The position numbers and the translations under genes were made by a program. The notes beneath the pieces are model-generated. The model worked only from the letters and a program-made list of their open reading frames with translations. It did no database searches and had not been told where the DNA came from. This document shows, in pieces, positions 44,101 to 50,867 of a stretch of DNA of 50,867 bases. Position 1 is the first letter of the stretch. Each line of letters begins with the position of its first letter. Source of the DNA: an uncultured Bacteroidota bacterium. Its GTDB lineage: Bacteria > Bacteroidota > Bacteroidia > Bacteroidales > GWA2-32-17. The stretch is taken from positions 1 through 50,867 of the forward strand of contig CAILUD010000116.1 of NCBI GenBank assembly GCA_903837285.1, given 5' to 3'.

Positions 44101-44335
44101 TATATATCCAAATCCAACACATGGTGAAATCAATATATCATTTGAAAAAGCAATGAATGATGTTAATTTCATTATAGAAAATGTAATTGGAGAAAGAGTA
44201 TATGAGTCAAAAGCTAATCAGGAAAATGGTTCAGTAAAAACTATTGATTTAAGTAATTATTCGAAAGGTGTTTATTTTATCAATGTTAAAAATCAGAATG
44301 CTGATTTGAGATATAAAATTATACTTCAAAAATAA
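38174..44335 (+). CDS. secreted reprolysin-like (M12B/metzincin) protease with Ig-like repeats and T9SS type A tail
   Basis: The 2053-residue protein starts with a signal peptide MNKKLFLTALLFLASFSFALCQ and a propeptide-like region to ~205. The protease domain (~205-440) has the metzincin zinc motif HEMGHQFGGYH (H355, E356, H359, H365) and a Met-turn STIMGYAGIC. A fibronectin/Ig-like region follows, then many ~70-90 residue modules: six of the TICAGTS...YQWxLNG...CVM type (one at ~40480-40740, five at ~42100-43440), two of a NSPVC..INLTTPTV type, a PKD domain (SWDFGDGQTS), and two NAGxDQ modules. The last ~75 residues are a T9SS type A tail (NIYPNPTHGEINISF...GVYFINVKN). Likely released or surface-bound; substrate unknown. 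Confidence 0.93.
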   Translation: MNKKLFLTALLFLASFSFALCQNYWTLSDNSAKGKEIISEKVDVTYFEVYTLDFAGFNQALKNAPMRGEYSKGNELYLTLPNSDGQFVTYSVVEAPVMHPDLAAKYPGIKSYAGQGVSSPAVTIRFSVSYNRGLYGMIFNEDDGTSFIDPYSTDFTEYMVYSKKEMIRTDAADFECTMDNASGHHEDEVEVNMKATDDKKLRKYRLALCCNAEYGNLFIGSATTDAAKRANILAQMNITMTRVNGVYEKDLSVTMELIANNDVILWFGSTTTDPWSTEYNIKTAQTIDANIGIANYDIGHNFNTSGGGNAGCIACVCMGAATSTYYTTTSMHKGKGMTGRSNPTGDAFDIDYVAHEMGHQFGGYHTMNTCSRSGSGSTEVEPTSGSTIMGYAGICTYNIQANSDDYFAYVNIRDISANVKSGNSSSCAQIISITNNPPTANAGLDYTIPKSTAFVLTGSGTDPDGDAITFTWEQNDPAVATSTTAPVATWTAGPMFRSRKGTTDPKRYFPAIASIIANNLTPAYEVIPSVARTFNFSLVTRDNKTGGGQTANDLMVVNVDGTAGPFVVTAPTTAVTWASGSSQTVTWNVAGTTASPVSCANVDIFLSTDGGFTYPVTILANTPNDGTQAITVPNNPSTTCRVMVRGANNIFFDISNANFTITGSTNSVSASAISGSPFCAGVTVNVPFTMSGTFNAGNVFTAQLSDATGSFTTPVNIGTLTSVTAGTISGTIPVGAVTGTGYRIRVVASSPATTGTDNGTNLLINAIATPSVVIAGTATICAGTSTTFTATPTNGGTPSYQWKLNGANVGTNSATYSNGTIANGNTVTCVMASNATCASPVSATSNTITMVVNPIPATPTASASSPVCAGASINLTTPTVSGASYSWSGPNSYVSTSQNPVITNSTTTMAGTYLVSVTQAGCTSLPGSTTVAVTAAPAAPSASSNSPVCVAAAINLTTPTVLGATYSWTGPNGFTSTQQNPVISTATAVMGGTYSVTVLQGTCPSTAGTTSILINTPPVTNFNGSPTVTVCSGFVQFTDNSTGNPSSWSWDFGDGQTSTIQSPSHDYLSSGTYTVTLSASNNCGNNQVVNSNYISVSVPTAPTGTGASICGPGTVTLNGTGTGTLHWFDAATGGTDLLTGTTYTTPNISATTTYYLASHISQPSQYIGPVVAGTNNTTSYYISFDCSTPVVLVSVSVTASTAGNRTIELRNSANTVLQTTTVNIPTGTSRVNLNFNAPVATGLRLYIGTGANLTRKTTGVAYPYTLAGLVSITGSSAGTARFPYFFDWEIKESDCASARVPVIATVNTALPASVNVTASSSSICSGTNVTFTAAPVNGGTTPIYQWNLNGSPVGTNNPTYSNSALVNNDIVTCVVTSNGSCVSGSPVTSNSVTMTVNSTLTPSVSIAGTSTICAGTSTTFTATPTNGGTPTYQWLVNGLPVGSNSPIFNSSSLVNGNTVTCVMSSGLSCASPATATSNAVSMIVNTALTPSVVIAGTSTICAGTSTTFTATPTNGGTPIYQWKLNGVNAGTNSSTYTNATLSNSDVVSCVMTTSITCVTVPTATSNSVTMNVNPLVTPLVAISADASTICSGTSVVFTATPTNGGTPTYQWLLNGSSVGTGGVTYTNSSLINSDIVSCVMTTTASCPITPTVSSNSVSVTVNANVTPTVVIAANASTICEGTSVVFTAIPTNGGIPIYQWTLNGLPVGTNSDTYSNVTLANADIVNCVMTSSATCLITPTANSNNVVMTVNQIPIVNAGLDQVICAGSTVVLSGSGAGSYVWDNGVADGIAFTPLTGAITYNVTGTLNGCSNTDQVIVSVNSLPNVNAGSDQTVCLGASVTLSGSGASSYTWDNGISDGISFTPALGILNYTVTGIANGCSASDVVTVTVNQVENYSVTVIDPMATVTSLLNATYQWIDCDNGNVIIPGETNTDFTPSVNGNYGVVVNQNGCSSTSSCVQITVTGITLNNNSFSVNIYPNPTHGEINISFEKAMNDVNFIIENVIGERVYESKANQENGSVKTIDLSNYSKGVYFINVKNQNADLRYKIILQK
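42105..43438 (+). repeat. five tandem Ig-like modules of the metalloprotease
   Basis: Five contiguous ~88-residue modules share (S)TIC.GTS..FTA.PTNGG.P.YQW.LNG..VGTN...Y.N..L.N.D.V.CVMTS...C..... A sixth copy stands alone at about 40480-40740. Each module has three cysteines. Confidence 0.85.
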
Positions 44336-44350
44336 TTTATAACAACATAT

Positions 44351-44388
44351 AATAAAAAAGGCATTCTGTAAAGAATGCCTTTTTTATT
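44351..44388. terminator. bidirectional terminator between the metalloprotease and DUF3267 genes
   Basis: A perfect 17-bp stem (44351-44367 with 44372-44388, loop GTAA) with A6/T6 tracts. The two genes converge on it. Confidence 0.92.
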
Positions 44389-44989
44389 ATAAACTAAATG
44401 GGTTTTCGAAAATAACACAACCGGCTTTTTCCGGGTGATCTGAAGCAAAATAATTTCCTTTTACTTTTCTTAATTTCCAAAGCGAGTATAAATCAGATCC
44501 GGCTGTAACAATAAAAATAATTCCGAATAATAACAAAGGAACAGAATCAATAACTAAAGAGGTGAAAGTAGGTATTATGCCCATTAATAATGCCGGTGCA
44601 AAGGTGCTTAATTTATATGCCGAAAGTTTTACAGGGTGTTTACAATGAACGTAAGGTGTAAAGTTTATCCAGTTAACTCCAGCTTTTAAATTAGAAATTT
44701 TTATGTCAGCAAATAGCAAAAGAGTAATGGCGTGAATTAATTCATGAATAAAAATTCCGACAATTAAAACCGGAATAGTAATATAAACATTAAAAATAAA
44801 TTTTTCTGCAATGGTCCAGGTATGCGAATATCCCCAGATTAATCCGAATAATCCAATAAAAAAGATAAACGAAAATATAAATAATAATACACTAAAGGTA
44901 TTTGATTCGGTATAACTAAAAGAATAATCTGTTTTATATTCAAACAAAATTTTTTCTTCAGGTATTTCTTCAATTAATTGTTCTTCCAT
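44387..44989 (-). CDS. DUF3267 family putative zinc membrane protease
   Basis: A 200-residue membrane protein with spans at ~33-53, 66-81, 125-150 and 150-170. The HELIHA motif (H82, E83, H86) inside or beside a membrane segment is the DUF3267 hallmark and resembles site-2-protease-type zincins. The third ligand may be the D in TAGSDLYSLWKL near 167. The charged N-terminal 20 residues (EEQLIEEIPEEKI) are probably cytoplasmic. Whether it cleaves proteins is unproven for the family. It is convergent with the metalloprotease gene and shares its terminator. Confidence 0.8.
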   Translation of the reverse strand: MEEQLIEEIPEEKILFEYKTDYSFSYTESNTFSVLLFIFSFIFFIGLFGLIWGYSHTWTIAEKFIFNVYITIPVLIVGIFIHELIHAITLLLFADIKISNLKAGVNWINFTPYVHCKHPVKLSAYKLSTFAPALLMGIIPTFTSLVIDSVPLLLFGIIFIVTAGSDLYSLWKLRKVKGNYFASDHPEKAGCVIFENPFSL

Positions 44990-45040
44990 CTTTTTGTAAT
45001 TGCTTAAAACTTTTGAATTTTTGACTTTATAACTTCTAAC

Positions 45041-45235
45041 TTATTTTCTCCCTATCGACTTTAAGTAGTTGTCAATTGATCTGTTATAAGTTCTTTCGTA
45101 TCCCGAACTAAAGTAGCATGCTGGTAATTCGCCCATGCTTCTGTGATAGTCCAAGCATTCACAACATTTTCCTTTTCTGCTGCATGGATAAGTGCAGTTA
45201 CAGTTTTTAACATTTTTTTCGATATCGCAATTCAT
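45041..45235 (-). CDS. small Cys-rich protein, DUF6485-like
   Basis: A 64-residue soluble protein: [42 protein letters not shown]. Eight cysteines and one conserved His (YHR) suggest a zinc or iron-sulfur site. The C-x-C-x4-C-x-R-x-G-x-CCEC...H pattern matches what I recall as DUF6485. There is no signal peptide. It has its own -7 box and is divergent from the S41 protease gene. Function unknown. Confidence 0.8.
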   Translation of the reverse strand: MNCDIEKNVKNCNCTYPCSRKGKCCECLDYHRSMGELPACYFSSGYERTYNRSIDNYLKSIGRK

Positions 45236-45274
45236 ATATAATCAGATTATTAGGTTATTTGTTTGTGTTTAGAA

Positions 45275-45282
45275 CAAAGTTA
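45275..45282 (-). promoter_or_regulatory. candidate promoter -7 box for the Cys-rich gene
   Basis: The minus strand reads TAACTTTG, an exact -7 match, 39 bp before the start codon. Confidence 0.45.
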
Positions 45283-45334
45283 CTAGCAGAAATGTGTTAT
45301 TTTTACGTTCTGTAAAATTAATAGATTTTTGAAT

Positions 45335-46930
45335 ATGCATAAAATTAAGTTGATAATAATATTTTTTACCTTCTTTGTTTCTGTTAACGGATACAGTCAG
45401 GTTGGTAATCAGGCAGCTGCTTATAAGCTTAGCAGAGTGCTTGATGTAATTAATATGTTTTATGTTGACACTGTAAACAATAATAAGCTTGTAGAGTCGG
45501 CAATTGTTGAAATGCTTAAGGAACTCGATCCTCATTCTGTATATGTTAGTGCCGATGAGGTTAAAGAAATGAATGAGCCATTAGAAGGAAATTTTGAGGG
45601 AATTGGAGTTCAGTTTAATATTTACAACGATACAATAATGGTAGTTAATCCAATTATTGGTGGTCCTTCCGAAAAGTTAGGAATTCGTGCTGGCGATAGA
45701 ATTATTAAAATTGATGGAGTTGATGTAGCAGGTGTGAAAATTAAAAATAATGACGTTTTTAAAAAACTACGAGGCAAAAAAGGTACTTTGGTAACAGTTT
45801 CTATTGCACGTAGAAATGAAAAAGCACTGTTGGATTTTACAATTTCAAGAGATAAAATTCCTATTTATAGTCTAAATGCTTCATATATGATCGATAAAGA
45901 AATCGGTTATATTAAACTTGATAGGTTTTCGGCAACTACAATGAACGAATTTGCTGAAGCTATTGCAAAACTTAAAAAAGCCGGTGCAAAAGATTTAATA
46001 CTCGATTTAACTGGTAATGGTGGCGGTTATTTAAATACTGCTGTTGATTTAGCCGATCAGTTTCTGGATGATAAAAAAATGGTTGTTTATACACAGGGTA
46101 ACAATAGTCCGCGTTCTGATTATAGAGCAACTAATGCAGGTGAGTGGACAGATGGACGTTTAGTTGTTTTGGTTGATGAAGGTGCTGCATCGGCAAGCGA
46201 AATTGTTTCCGGGGCAATTCAGGATTGGGATAGAGGGGTAATAATTGGTCGTCGTACTTTTGCAAAAGGATTGGTTCAACGTCCGTTTAATTTACCCGAT
46301 GGTTCTTTAATCCGTCTTACAGTTGCACGTTATTATACTCCTTCTGGCAGGTTAATTCAGAAATCGTACGAGAATGGTTTTTCCGAGTATTCAAAAGATA
46401 TTATTCATCGTTATAATAATGGTGAGTTAATACATGCCGATAGTATTCATTTTCCTGATAGTTTAAAATTTCAGACAATGAATTCCAAACGCACAGTTTA
46501 TGGTGGTGGTGGAATTATGCCCGATTTTTTTATTCCCCTTGATACCAATCAATATACCGATTATTACAGGAATTTATTTAGAAAAGGTGTTTTTAATAAA
46601 TATGTGATGTCGTATATAGATAATAATCGCAACTCTTTAAAAGAAAAATATCCCGATTTTGCAAAATTTAAAACAGGATTTGTTGTGGACGATGTTATGG
46701 TTGATAGTCTTGTTAGTCTCGCTTCCAGAAATGGAGTTGAAAAAAAGGACGAAGAAGTATTAACTTCCAGACCAGATATTAAACTCTTTTTAACTGCTAT
46801 GATTGCAAATAATTTGTGGAATTACAGTGAGTATTGGGAGATATTAAATACTTCTCGACCAGAGTATATTAAAGCCATTGAAGTGCTTCATGATAAAAAG
46901 CTTTATTCAAAAAAACTTTCAAAATCGTAA
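45335..46930 (+). CDS. S41 family C-terminal processing protease
   Basis: The ATG at 45335 starts a signal peptide MHKIKLIIIFFTFFVSVNGYSQ; the product is 531 residues. A PDZ domain spans ~75-160 (GIGVQFNIYNDTIMVVNPIIGGPSEKLGIRAGDRIIKIDG). The protease core has DLTGNGGGYLNTAVDLADQF near 225, the catalytic Ser286 in DEGAASASEIVSG, and Lys311 in RRTFAKGLVQ, the Ser-Lys dyad of CtpA/Prc. It acts in the periplasm on C-terminal tails. The ~150 residues after the core form a family-typical C-terminal domain of Bacteroidota S41 proteases. Confidence 0.94.
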   Translation: MHKIKLIIIFFTFFVSVNGYSQVGNQAAAYKLSRVLDVINMFYVDTVNNNKLVESAIVEMLKELDPHSVYVSADEVKEMNEPLEGNFEGIGVQFNIYNDTIMVVNPIIGGPSEKLGIRAGDRIIKIDGVDVAGVKIKNNDVFKKLRGKKGTLVTVSIARRNEKALLDFTISRDKIPIYSLNASYMIDKEIGYIKLDRFSATTMNEFAEAIAKLKKAGAKDLILDLTGNGGGYLNTAVDLADQFLDDKKMVVYTQGNNSPRSDYRATNAGEWTDGRLVVLVDEGAASASEIVSGAIQDWDRGVIIGRRTFAKGLVQRPFNLPDGSLIRLTVARYYTPSGRLIQKSYENGFSEYSKDIIHRYNNGELIHADSIHFPDSLKFQTMNSKRTVYGGGGIMPDFFIPLDTNQYTDYYRNLFRKGVFNKYVMSYIDNNRNSLKEKYPDFAKFKTGFVVDDVMVDSLVSLASRNGVEKKDEEVLTSRPDIKLFLTAMIANNLWNYSEYWEILNTSRPEYIKAIEVLHDKKLYSKKLSKS

Positions 46931-46969
46931 TTTTTCGCAGTAGGCTAAATCCTAATTCCTAAATCTACA

Positions 46970-47563
46970 ATGATCTTAGATTGGCTTTTAAAGAATTGGG
47001 TTGAGGTTGCAGGGGCTTTAACAGGGTTAGTAGCTATTTATTTTCAAATTAAAGAGAAAGTAATTTTCTGGCCTATTAGTCTGATAAATGTTATACTTTA
47101 TATTTTTGTTTATTTTTCTGCTCTATTATATGCTGAGGTTAGCTTGCAATTTTATTATTTAGTTGTAGGTGTTTATGGCTGGTATTACTGGCAATCTGGG
47201 AAAATAAAGAATAAGGGCAGTGTATTGAAAGTTACTACTTGCAGTAAAAATTTAATTTTAAAACTTTCTGTGATTTTTGTTGTATTGTTTTTTGCTATGG
47301 CATTTGTTTTAAAAAAATTTACAAATACCGATGTCCCTTTTGTTGATGCATTTGTTACAGCACTTAGTTTTATTGCAACATGGTTGCTTGCAAAAAAGAA
47401 AATAGAAAACTGGCTTGTTTGGATTGTAGTTGATGCAGTATGTGTTGGAGTGTATGTTTATAAAGGGTTATATCCAACTATCATTTTATTTACTGTACTT
47501 ACGGTTTTAGCTTTTGTTGGTTATAATTCATGGAAAAAATCTATGTTATGCAAAAGCGAATAG
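46970..47563 (+). CDS. pnuC: PnuC-type nicotinamide riboside transporter
   Basis: A 197-residue inner-membrane protein with seven predicted spans. Family motifs are LKNWVEVAGALTGLVAIYFQIKEKVIFWPISLINVILYIFVYF at the start, YYLVVGVYGWYYWQSG near 65-80, and NWLVWIVVDAVCVGVYVYKGLYPTIILF near 147-175 (the W..W..VD motif). PnuC takes up nicotinamide riboside by facilitated diffusion, with trapping by phosphorylation. The overlapping downstream kinase-like gene fits that trapping role exactly. Confidence 0.93.
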   Translation: MILDWLLKNWVEVAGALTGLVAIYFQIKEKVIFWPISLINVILYIFVYFSALLYAEVSLQFYYLVVGVYGWYYWQSGKIKNKGSVLKVTTCSKNLILKLSVIFVVLFFAMAFVLKKFTNTDVPFVDAFVTALSFIATWLLAKKKIENWLVWIVVDAVCVGVYVYKGLYPTIILFTVLTVLAFVGYNSWKKSMLCKSE

Positions 47564-48063
47564 TAGTAATTGGACCCGAGTCGACCGGAAAAACAACTAT
47601 TTGCGAAAAGTTGGCATCGCATTATAATACCAAGTGGTTGCCCGAATATGCCCGTACTTATATTGAAAGCTTAAATCGTCCATATACACAGAATGATGTT
47701 TTGCACATTGCTAAAAAACAAATAGAATTAGAAGAGGAACTTGCAAAATGCAATAATATATTATTTATTGATACCGATTTAATTATTACTAAAGTATGGC
47801 TATTACATGTTTATAAAACCTGTCCTGATTGGATAAATAATGCAATAAAAAATACACCACGAACTTTATATTTATTATGTTATCCCGATTTACCTTGGGA
47901 ATTTGATCCTGTTCGTGAAAACCCACAACTACGCGATTACTTTTTTGAATGGTATAAAAAGGAAATAGAAGATTTAAATATCCCTTATTTTATTGTGAAA
48001 GGCGAAGGAGAGGAGAGGGTAAAAAACTGTATAGAAGAAATAGAAAATATTAAGATATTATAA
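47548..48063 (+). CDS. NadR-like nicotinamide riboside kinase (AAA_28 P-loop protein)
   Basis: A 171-residue P-loop protein from ATG 47548 (ATG 47530 would add six residues). The Walker A motif is GPESTGKTT (residues 9-17, K15). EYARTYIESL near 40, ILFIDTDLIITKVW near 75 and YLLCYPDLPWEFDPVRENP near 115 follow the ribosylnicotinamide kinase part of NadR. It overlaps pnuC by 16 bp, so uptake and phosphorylation of nicotinamide riboside are coupled for NAD salvage. The adenylyltransferase domain of full NadR is missing, so another enzyme must complete NAD. Confidence 0.88.
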   Translation: MQKRIVVIGPESTGKTTICEKLASHYNTKWLPEYARTYIESLNRPYTQNDVLHIAKKQIELEEELAKCNNILFIDTDLIITKVWLLHVYKTCPDWINNAIKNTPRTLYLLCYPDLPWEFDPVRENPQLRDYFFEWYKKEIEDLNIPYFIVKGEGEERVKNCIEEIENIKIL

Positions 48064-48299
48064 CGGTCCCAGTATTGGCGCAGTATTTTGACCTTAGACC
48101 TACCCGCATGCTCGACAGGGCTAGGGTTTAAATATCAAAAACATGGTCGCTAATATGGTGTTGGTGGTTGAGTTATTGCCTGATAGTCATTGTGTTACAC
48201 GTAAAGATAATCATTTTATTTGACAATATTTTTATGGGGTCGGTTGTTAAGCTAATTTGGAGATTTATTATATTTCTTTTGTTAGGCAAGGATTCTATA
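48064..48299. other. gene-free spacer between the kinase and NHL genes
   Basis: The left part (48064-48130) is less AT-rich than its surroundings, with ACCTACCC...GGGCTAGGGT. GTTAAGC and GTTAGGC words occur at 48245 and 48281. No gene or clear hairpin was recognised. A 26-codon frame from 48143 is too short to support. Confidence 0.4.
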
Positions 48300-49406
48300 T
48301 TACTTATTAAACTTTGGTATATCTACATTCACTATTCTGTGATTGCCTAAATCAGCAATCCAAATTTTATTATCTTTAACCAATACTGCTGCGGGTTTTG
48401 CTAATTTCCCGTTTCCTATTCCTTTTTTTGTAGTTCCGCATATAGTTGATACTTTCTTCGTTGCAATGTTGTATGTTAATATTCTGTGCCCGTACATCTC
48501 TGCAACTACTACATAATTACTGTCTATTAACGAAATGCCATGCGGCATCGCAATTTCAGCTTTTGGAAACGGTGTAGATAATCCTTCTTCTTTATTCCAT
48601 TTTCTTATTGCCATAGTACCGGCATCAACAATCCAAACATTTCCAAATTCATCTGTAACAATATCCATTGGATATTTGAGTGTTCCTGTAAGCAAATCTC
48701 CATCCATCTTCCCTGTTTTGTCTCTTCCTGCAACCGTAATTGTTTTTCCCTTATAAATCATTCTAATTCTAGAATTATTTAAATCAGCAACAAATAATTC
48801 CCCATTTTGTCCCCAGGCAAGGGAGTGTGGCGAATCGAATAATGCATTTTCATTTTCGCCATCTTGCATTCCACTTTCACCTTTTATTCCTGCAAGCGTT
48901 GATACAGTATAAGTGACTTTTCCATTTATTTCAATAGGAGTCAATAATCTAATCGTATTATTTTTTACTTCAGCAACAGCTATTGCACCATCTTTTCTTA
49001 CCGATACACCGTGAGGATTATCAAATCTAGCATCTTGAACTATACCATCTTGATAGCCTTGTTTATCACTTCCACCTGCTATAGTTGTAACCATTCCGTC
49101 TGAAGAGATAGTACGAATGGCATGGTTATAAATATCAGCAAAAACAATTGTACTATCATTTAAAGTTGACAATCGGATCGGTTTGTACATTTTAACTGCA
49201 TTTCCTATTCCATCTTTGAACCCATCTTCTCCTATTTCACTACCTGCAACAAAATGGATTTCCTGACCATAATTGTGTCCCCCATCTTTAGGTTCTACAA
49301 AAAACATCCAAGCGAACGAATAGTATATATAAACCGTAACGATAATCAATAAACCAAGTATTGAAAATACTATCACTTTTGTTTTTTGTCTTTTAAATAT
49401 TTTCAT
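48300..49406 (-). CDS. membrane-anchored NHL-repeat beta-propeller protein
   Basis: The 368-residue protein has a basic N-terminus and one membrane span (KVIVFSILGLLIIVTVYIYYSFAW, about 10-33), then an exported domain of NHL repeats: DSTIVFADIYNHAIRTISSDGMVTTIAGG, GAIAVAEVKNNTIRLL, GELFVADLNNSRIRMIYKG, GNVWIVDAGTMAIRKW, NYVVVAEMYGHRILTY and NKIWIADLGNHRIVNV. Six blades are visible. Phrases such as TIAGGSDKQGYQDG...ARFDNPHGVSV are typical of this group. It probably binds ligand or protein in the periplasm; no catalytic motif. It is flanked by the kinase gene and a decayed copy of that gene's 3' end. Confidence 0.85.
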   Translation of the reverse strand: MKIFKRQKTKVIVFSILGLLIIVTVYIYYSFAWMFFVEPKDGGHNYGQEIHFVAGSEIGEDGFKDGIGNAVKMYKPIRLSTLNDSTIVFADIYNHAIRTISSDGMVTTIAGGSDKQGYQDGIVQDARFDNPHGVSVRKDGAIAVAEVKNNTIRLLTPIEINGKVTYTVSTLAGIKGESGMQDGENENALFDSPHSLAWGQNGELFVADLNNSRIRMIYKGKTITVAGRDKTGKMDGDLLTGTLKYPMDIVTDEFGNVWIVDAGTMAIRKWNKEEGLSTPFPKAEIAMPHGISLIDSNYVVVAEMYGHRILTYNIATKKVSTICGTTKKGIGNGKLAKPAAVLVKDNKIWIADLGNHRIVNVDIPKFNK

Positions 49407-49438
49407 CTCATTTTTTTATGTTAATATGTAATAACGTT

Positions 49439-49446
49439 CAAATATA
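49439..49446 (-). promoter_or_regulatory. candidate promoter -7 box for the NHL gene
   Basis: The minus strand reads TATATTTG, an exact -7 match, 32 bp before the start. Confidence 0.45.
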
Positions 49447-49496
49447 GCACTATGTTTTTTGTACTTGCTGATTAAGATACTATATATTTTAGTTAT

Positions 49497-49582
49497 TTTA
49501 AATATTCCTTATTTTATTGTGAGAGGCGAAGGAGAAGGTAAGAATCTGTATTGAAGAAATAAATGAGCTTAATTTATTATAA
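49497..49582 (+). pseudogene. decayed duplicate of the 3' end of the NadR-like kinase gene
   Basis: TTTAAATATTCCTTATTTT and the following ~60 bases align with 47974-48063, the last ~29 codons of the kinase gene. The first ~37 aligned bases differ at two positions. A 5-base deletion then shifts the frame and gives an early TGA, so LNIPYFIVKGEGEE becomes LNIPYFIVRGEGEG followed by a stop. No upstream part of the gene is present. Confidence 0.75.
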
Positions 49583-49626
49583 TATTTGCTAGTAGTTAAT
49601 TTTAGCTAATATTTGAGACTAATCAT

Positions 49627-50769
49627 CTACCTGTCAACTAAAACCTTTTTAGAATAATTAACCCCATTGCCATTAACTTTCAAAAAATAAATACCAGCAT
49701 TAACCTCTTTGTTATCTAGTATTAATGAGTATTCGTTACAGCAAAATGTTTCTGATATAACACTTTGCCCAAATATATTTACAAGTTCAATATTATACAA
49801 TTTGTTACAAGATTGCGGAAGCTTAATATTAATAAAATCACTAGCTGGGTTAGGATAAATAGTAATATTAAAATTGTTAGGAACAGTTGCAATCTGACTG
49901 GTTGCAAGTTGGTGTTTCATAAAAAACTTCCATATTTCAATAGTGTATGAAATATCATTAGCTGGTGGGTACAGCCATTGGTGGTCGGCACCGTATACTT
50001 TAAAAAGTTCAACAACCGAATTTTGCTGGCCATTAGGATAAACAAAATGATCTACAGTAAAACCATCAGCAACTAAATCGGGAAATGTAGTAGTTGTTGG
50101 AGTAGTATTGCAAAGGTTGTTATCAACCCAGAAATTAATAAGCGAGTCGGTATTTATTCCATATGTATTTGCAGTATAAGAAACAGTTCCATCTGCTGTG
50201 CCATGAAAGTGTGCAATAGGAATTGCGCGACCTGGGTTGCACTGTGTTAAACCAATACCAATAGTTCCGGCAACAGAAGCAAAAGCTGCAATTCTTGTGT
50301 TCGATTCGCATGCCATACGTTCGGTCATAAAACCACCCATCGAGAAACCGCAAACATAAATACGACTTTGATCAATAGAATAATTAGTAATAGCTGTATC
50401 AATTAACGTATTTAAAAAAGCAACATCATTAATCGTGGCATTTGGATAATAACCAGACATTCCAGCTCCAGAGTTCCATGCTGTTCCAGCAAAAGCATCG
50501 GTATATGCTTGAGGAACGATTACTATAATATTTGCTGTATCGGCAATGTAATTCATCCCAATACCACTGAAATTAGTCATGTTATCACCTAAACCGTGTA
50601 ATGTTAAAACCAGCGAAGTAGGATTTGATGCATTATATCCTGCGGGGATATAAATTCTGTATTGTCTAACTTTTGTCTGGAAAGTAAACGTTTTATTAAT
50701 CCATTGTGCTTTCACTGTAACAGAAAGGATAATTGAAAAGGCTAAAAAAAGTAAAATTTTTGTTTTCAT
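49627..50769 (-). CDS. secreted PHB-depolymerase/feruloyl-esterase-like alpha/beta hydrolase with T9SS type A tail
   Basis: From ATG complement 50767-50769 the 380-residue protein starts with a signal peptide MKTKILLFLAFSIILSVTVKAQ; ATG 50778 would add three residues. The alpha/beta hydrolase has the oxyanion segment LTLHGLGDNMTNF near 55-67, IVPQAY near 84, nucleophile S143 in CGFSMGGFMTERMAC, FHGTADGTVSY with the probable catalytic Asp, and GADHQWLYP with the catalytic His. This is the LpqC/PHB depolymerase family pattern, often seen in esterases acting on plant polymers. The end NITIYPNPASDFINIKLP...GIYFLKVNGNGV is a T9SS type A sorting domain. Confidence 0.9.
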   Translation of the reverse strand: MKTKILLFLAFSIILSVTVKAQWINKTFTFQTKVRQYRIYIPAGYNASNPTSLVLTLHGLGDNMTNFSGIGMNYIADTANIIVIVPQAYTDAFAGTAWNSGAGMSGYYPNATINDVAFLNTLIDTAITNYSIDQSRIYVCGFSMGGFMTERMACESNTRIAAFASVAGTIGIGLTQCNPGRAIPIAHFHGTADGTVSYTANTYGINTDSLINFWVDNNLCNTTPTTTTFPDLVADGFTVDHFVYPNGQQNSVVELFKVYGADHQWLYPPANDISYTIEIWKFFMKHQLATSQIATVPNNFNITIYPNPASDFINIKLPQSCNKLYNIELVNIFGQSVISETFCCNEYSLILDNKEVNAGIYFLKVNGNGVNYSKKVLVDR

Positions 50770-50867
50770 AAATGACATTTTTAAGATAAATACTTCAATT
50801 AAGTAAACTTTAATAAAGTAAATATAATTATTAAAATTTAGTTTTTTACAATTTTTTGCAATTCTAC

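Noticed and set aside
47530..47547. Start of the NadR-like kinase at ATG 47530 instead of 47548
   Set aside because: Cannot be excluded, but the shorter form places the P-loop at the usual position and reduces overlap with pnuC.
48245..48290. GTTAAGC and GTTAGGC words resembling integron attC core sites near the NHL gene
   Set aside because: No matching inverse core (RYYYAAC) at proper spacing, no fold-back arm and no integrase gene in the window.

Overview
The window looks like a chromosomal segment of a low-GC member of the phylum Bacteroidota. Four things point there. Several secreted proteins end in type IX secretion (T9SS) sorting domains (type A at 1197-1859, 38174-44335 and 49627-50769; type B/CHU_C at 15990-17207 and 17957-26098). 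Many genes are preceded by the phylum's TAnnTTTG -7 box rather than a sigma-70 -10 box. Shine-Dalgarno sequences are mostly weak or absent. The short phosphoglycerate dehydrogenase has a TPKKQGA signature. Rubredoxin and an ADP-forming acyl-CoA synthetase suggest an anaerobic or microaerobic lifestyle (inference). No tRNA, rRNA, CRISPR array, transposase or integrase was found, so this is mostly core chromosome with large surface-protein genes and many small non-coding repeat elements.

Layout. 1-1.9 kb: a GH16 glucanase-like enzyme cut by the left edge and a small T9SS protein. 2.0-6.4 kb: a serine block of comB-like phosphatase, serC, serA and a DUF1015 gene, with no classical serB. 6.4-9.3 kb: three extragenic hairpins, yggS, a convergent HEAT-like protein, a lipoprotein and a small exported protein. 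9.3-9.66 kb: a gene-free stretch with a terminator and a nested inverted-repeat element. 9.66-15.3 kb: uvrA (minus), an ECF sigma factor with a small downstream ORF, an M19-type dipeptidase (minus) and rubredoxin.

15.4-26.1 kb: the most distinctive part, an apparent operon. It encodes a second ECF sigma factor, an overlapping membrane-spanning PKD protein with a T9SS type-B tail, a small exported protein, and a 2713-residue adhesin-like protein with 22 SprB-type modules. I read it as a candidate surface-signalling and adhesin unit. The adhesin modules fall into two cysteine classes that covary perfectly, in a largely three-module pattern.

26.2-29.0 kb: ribosomal and translation operon rplM-rpsI-rpsB-tsf (minus). 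29.2-37.9 kb: O-antigen ligase-like protein, guanine deaminase, macro-domain protein, UbiA-type prenyltransferase, ADP-forming acyl-CoA synthetase, a membrane protein and a TMTC-like GT-C/TPR protein. 38.2-44.3 kb: a 2053-residue secreted zinc metalloprotease with repeated Ig-like modules. 44.4-50.9 kb: a DUF3267 membrane protein, a Cys-rich small protein, an S41 protease, pnuC with a NadR-like kinase, an NHL-repeat protein flanked by a decayed copy of the NadR-like gene's 3' end, and a secreted esterase.

All family assignments come from reading translated motifs by eye. No database search was run.
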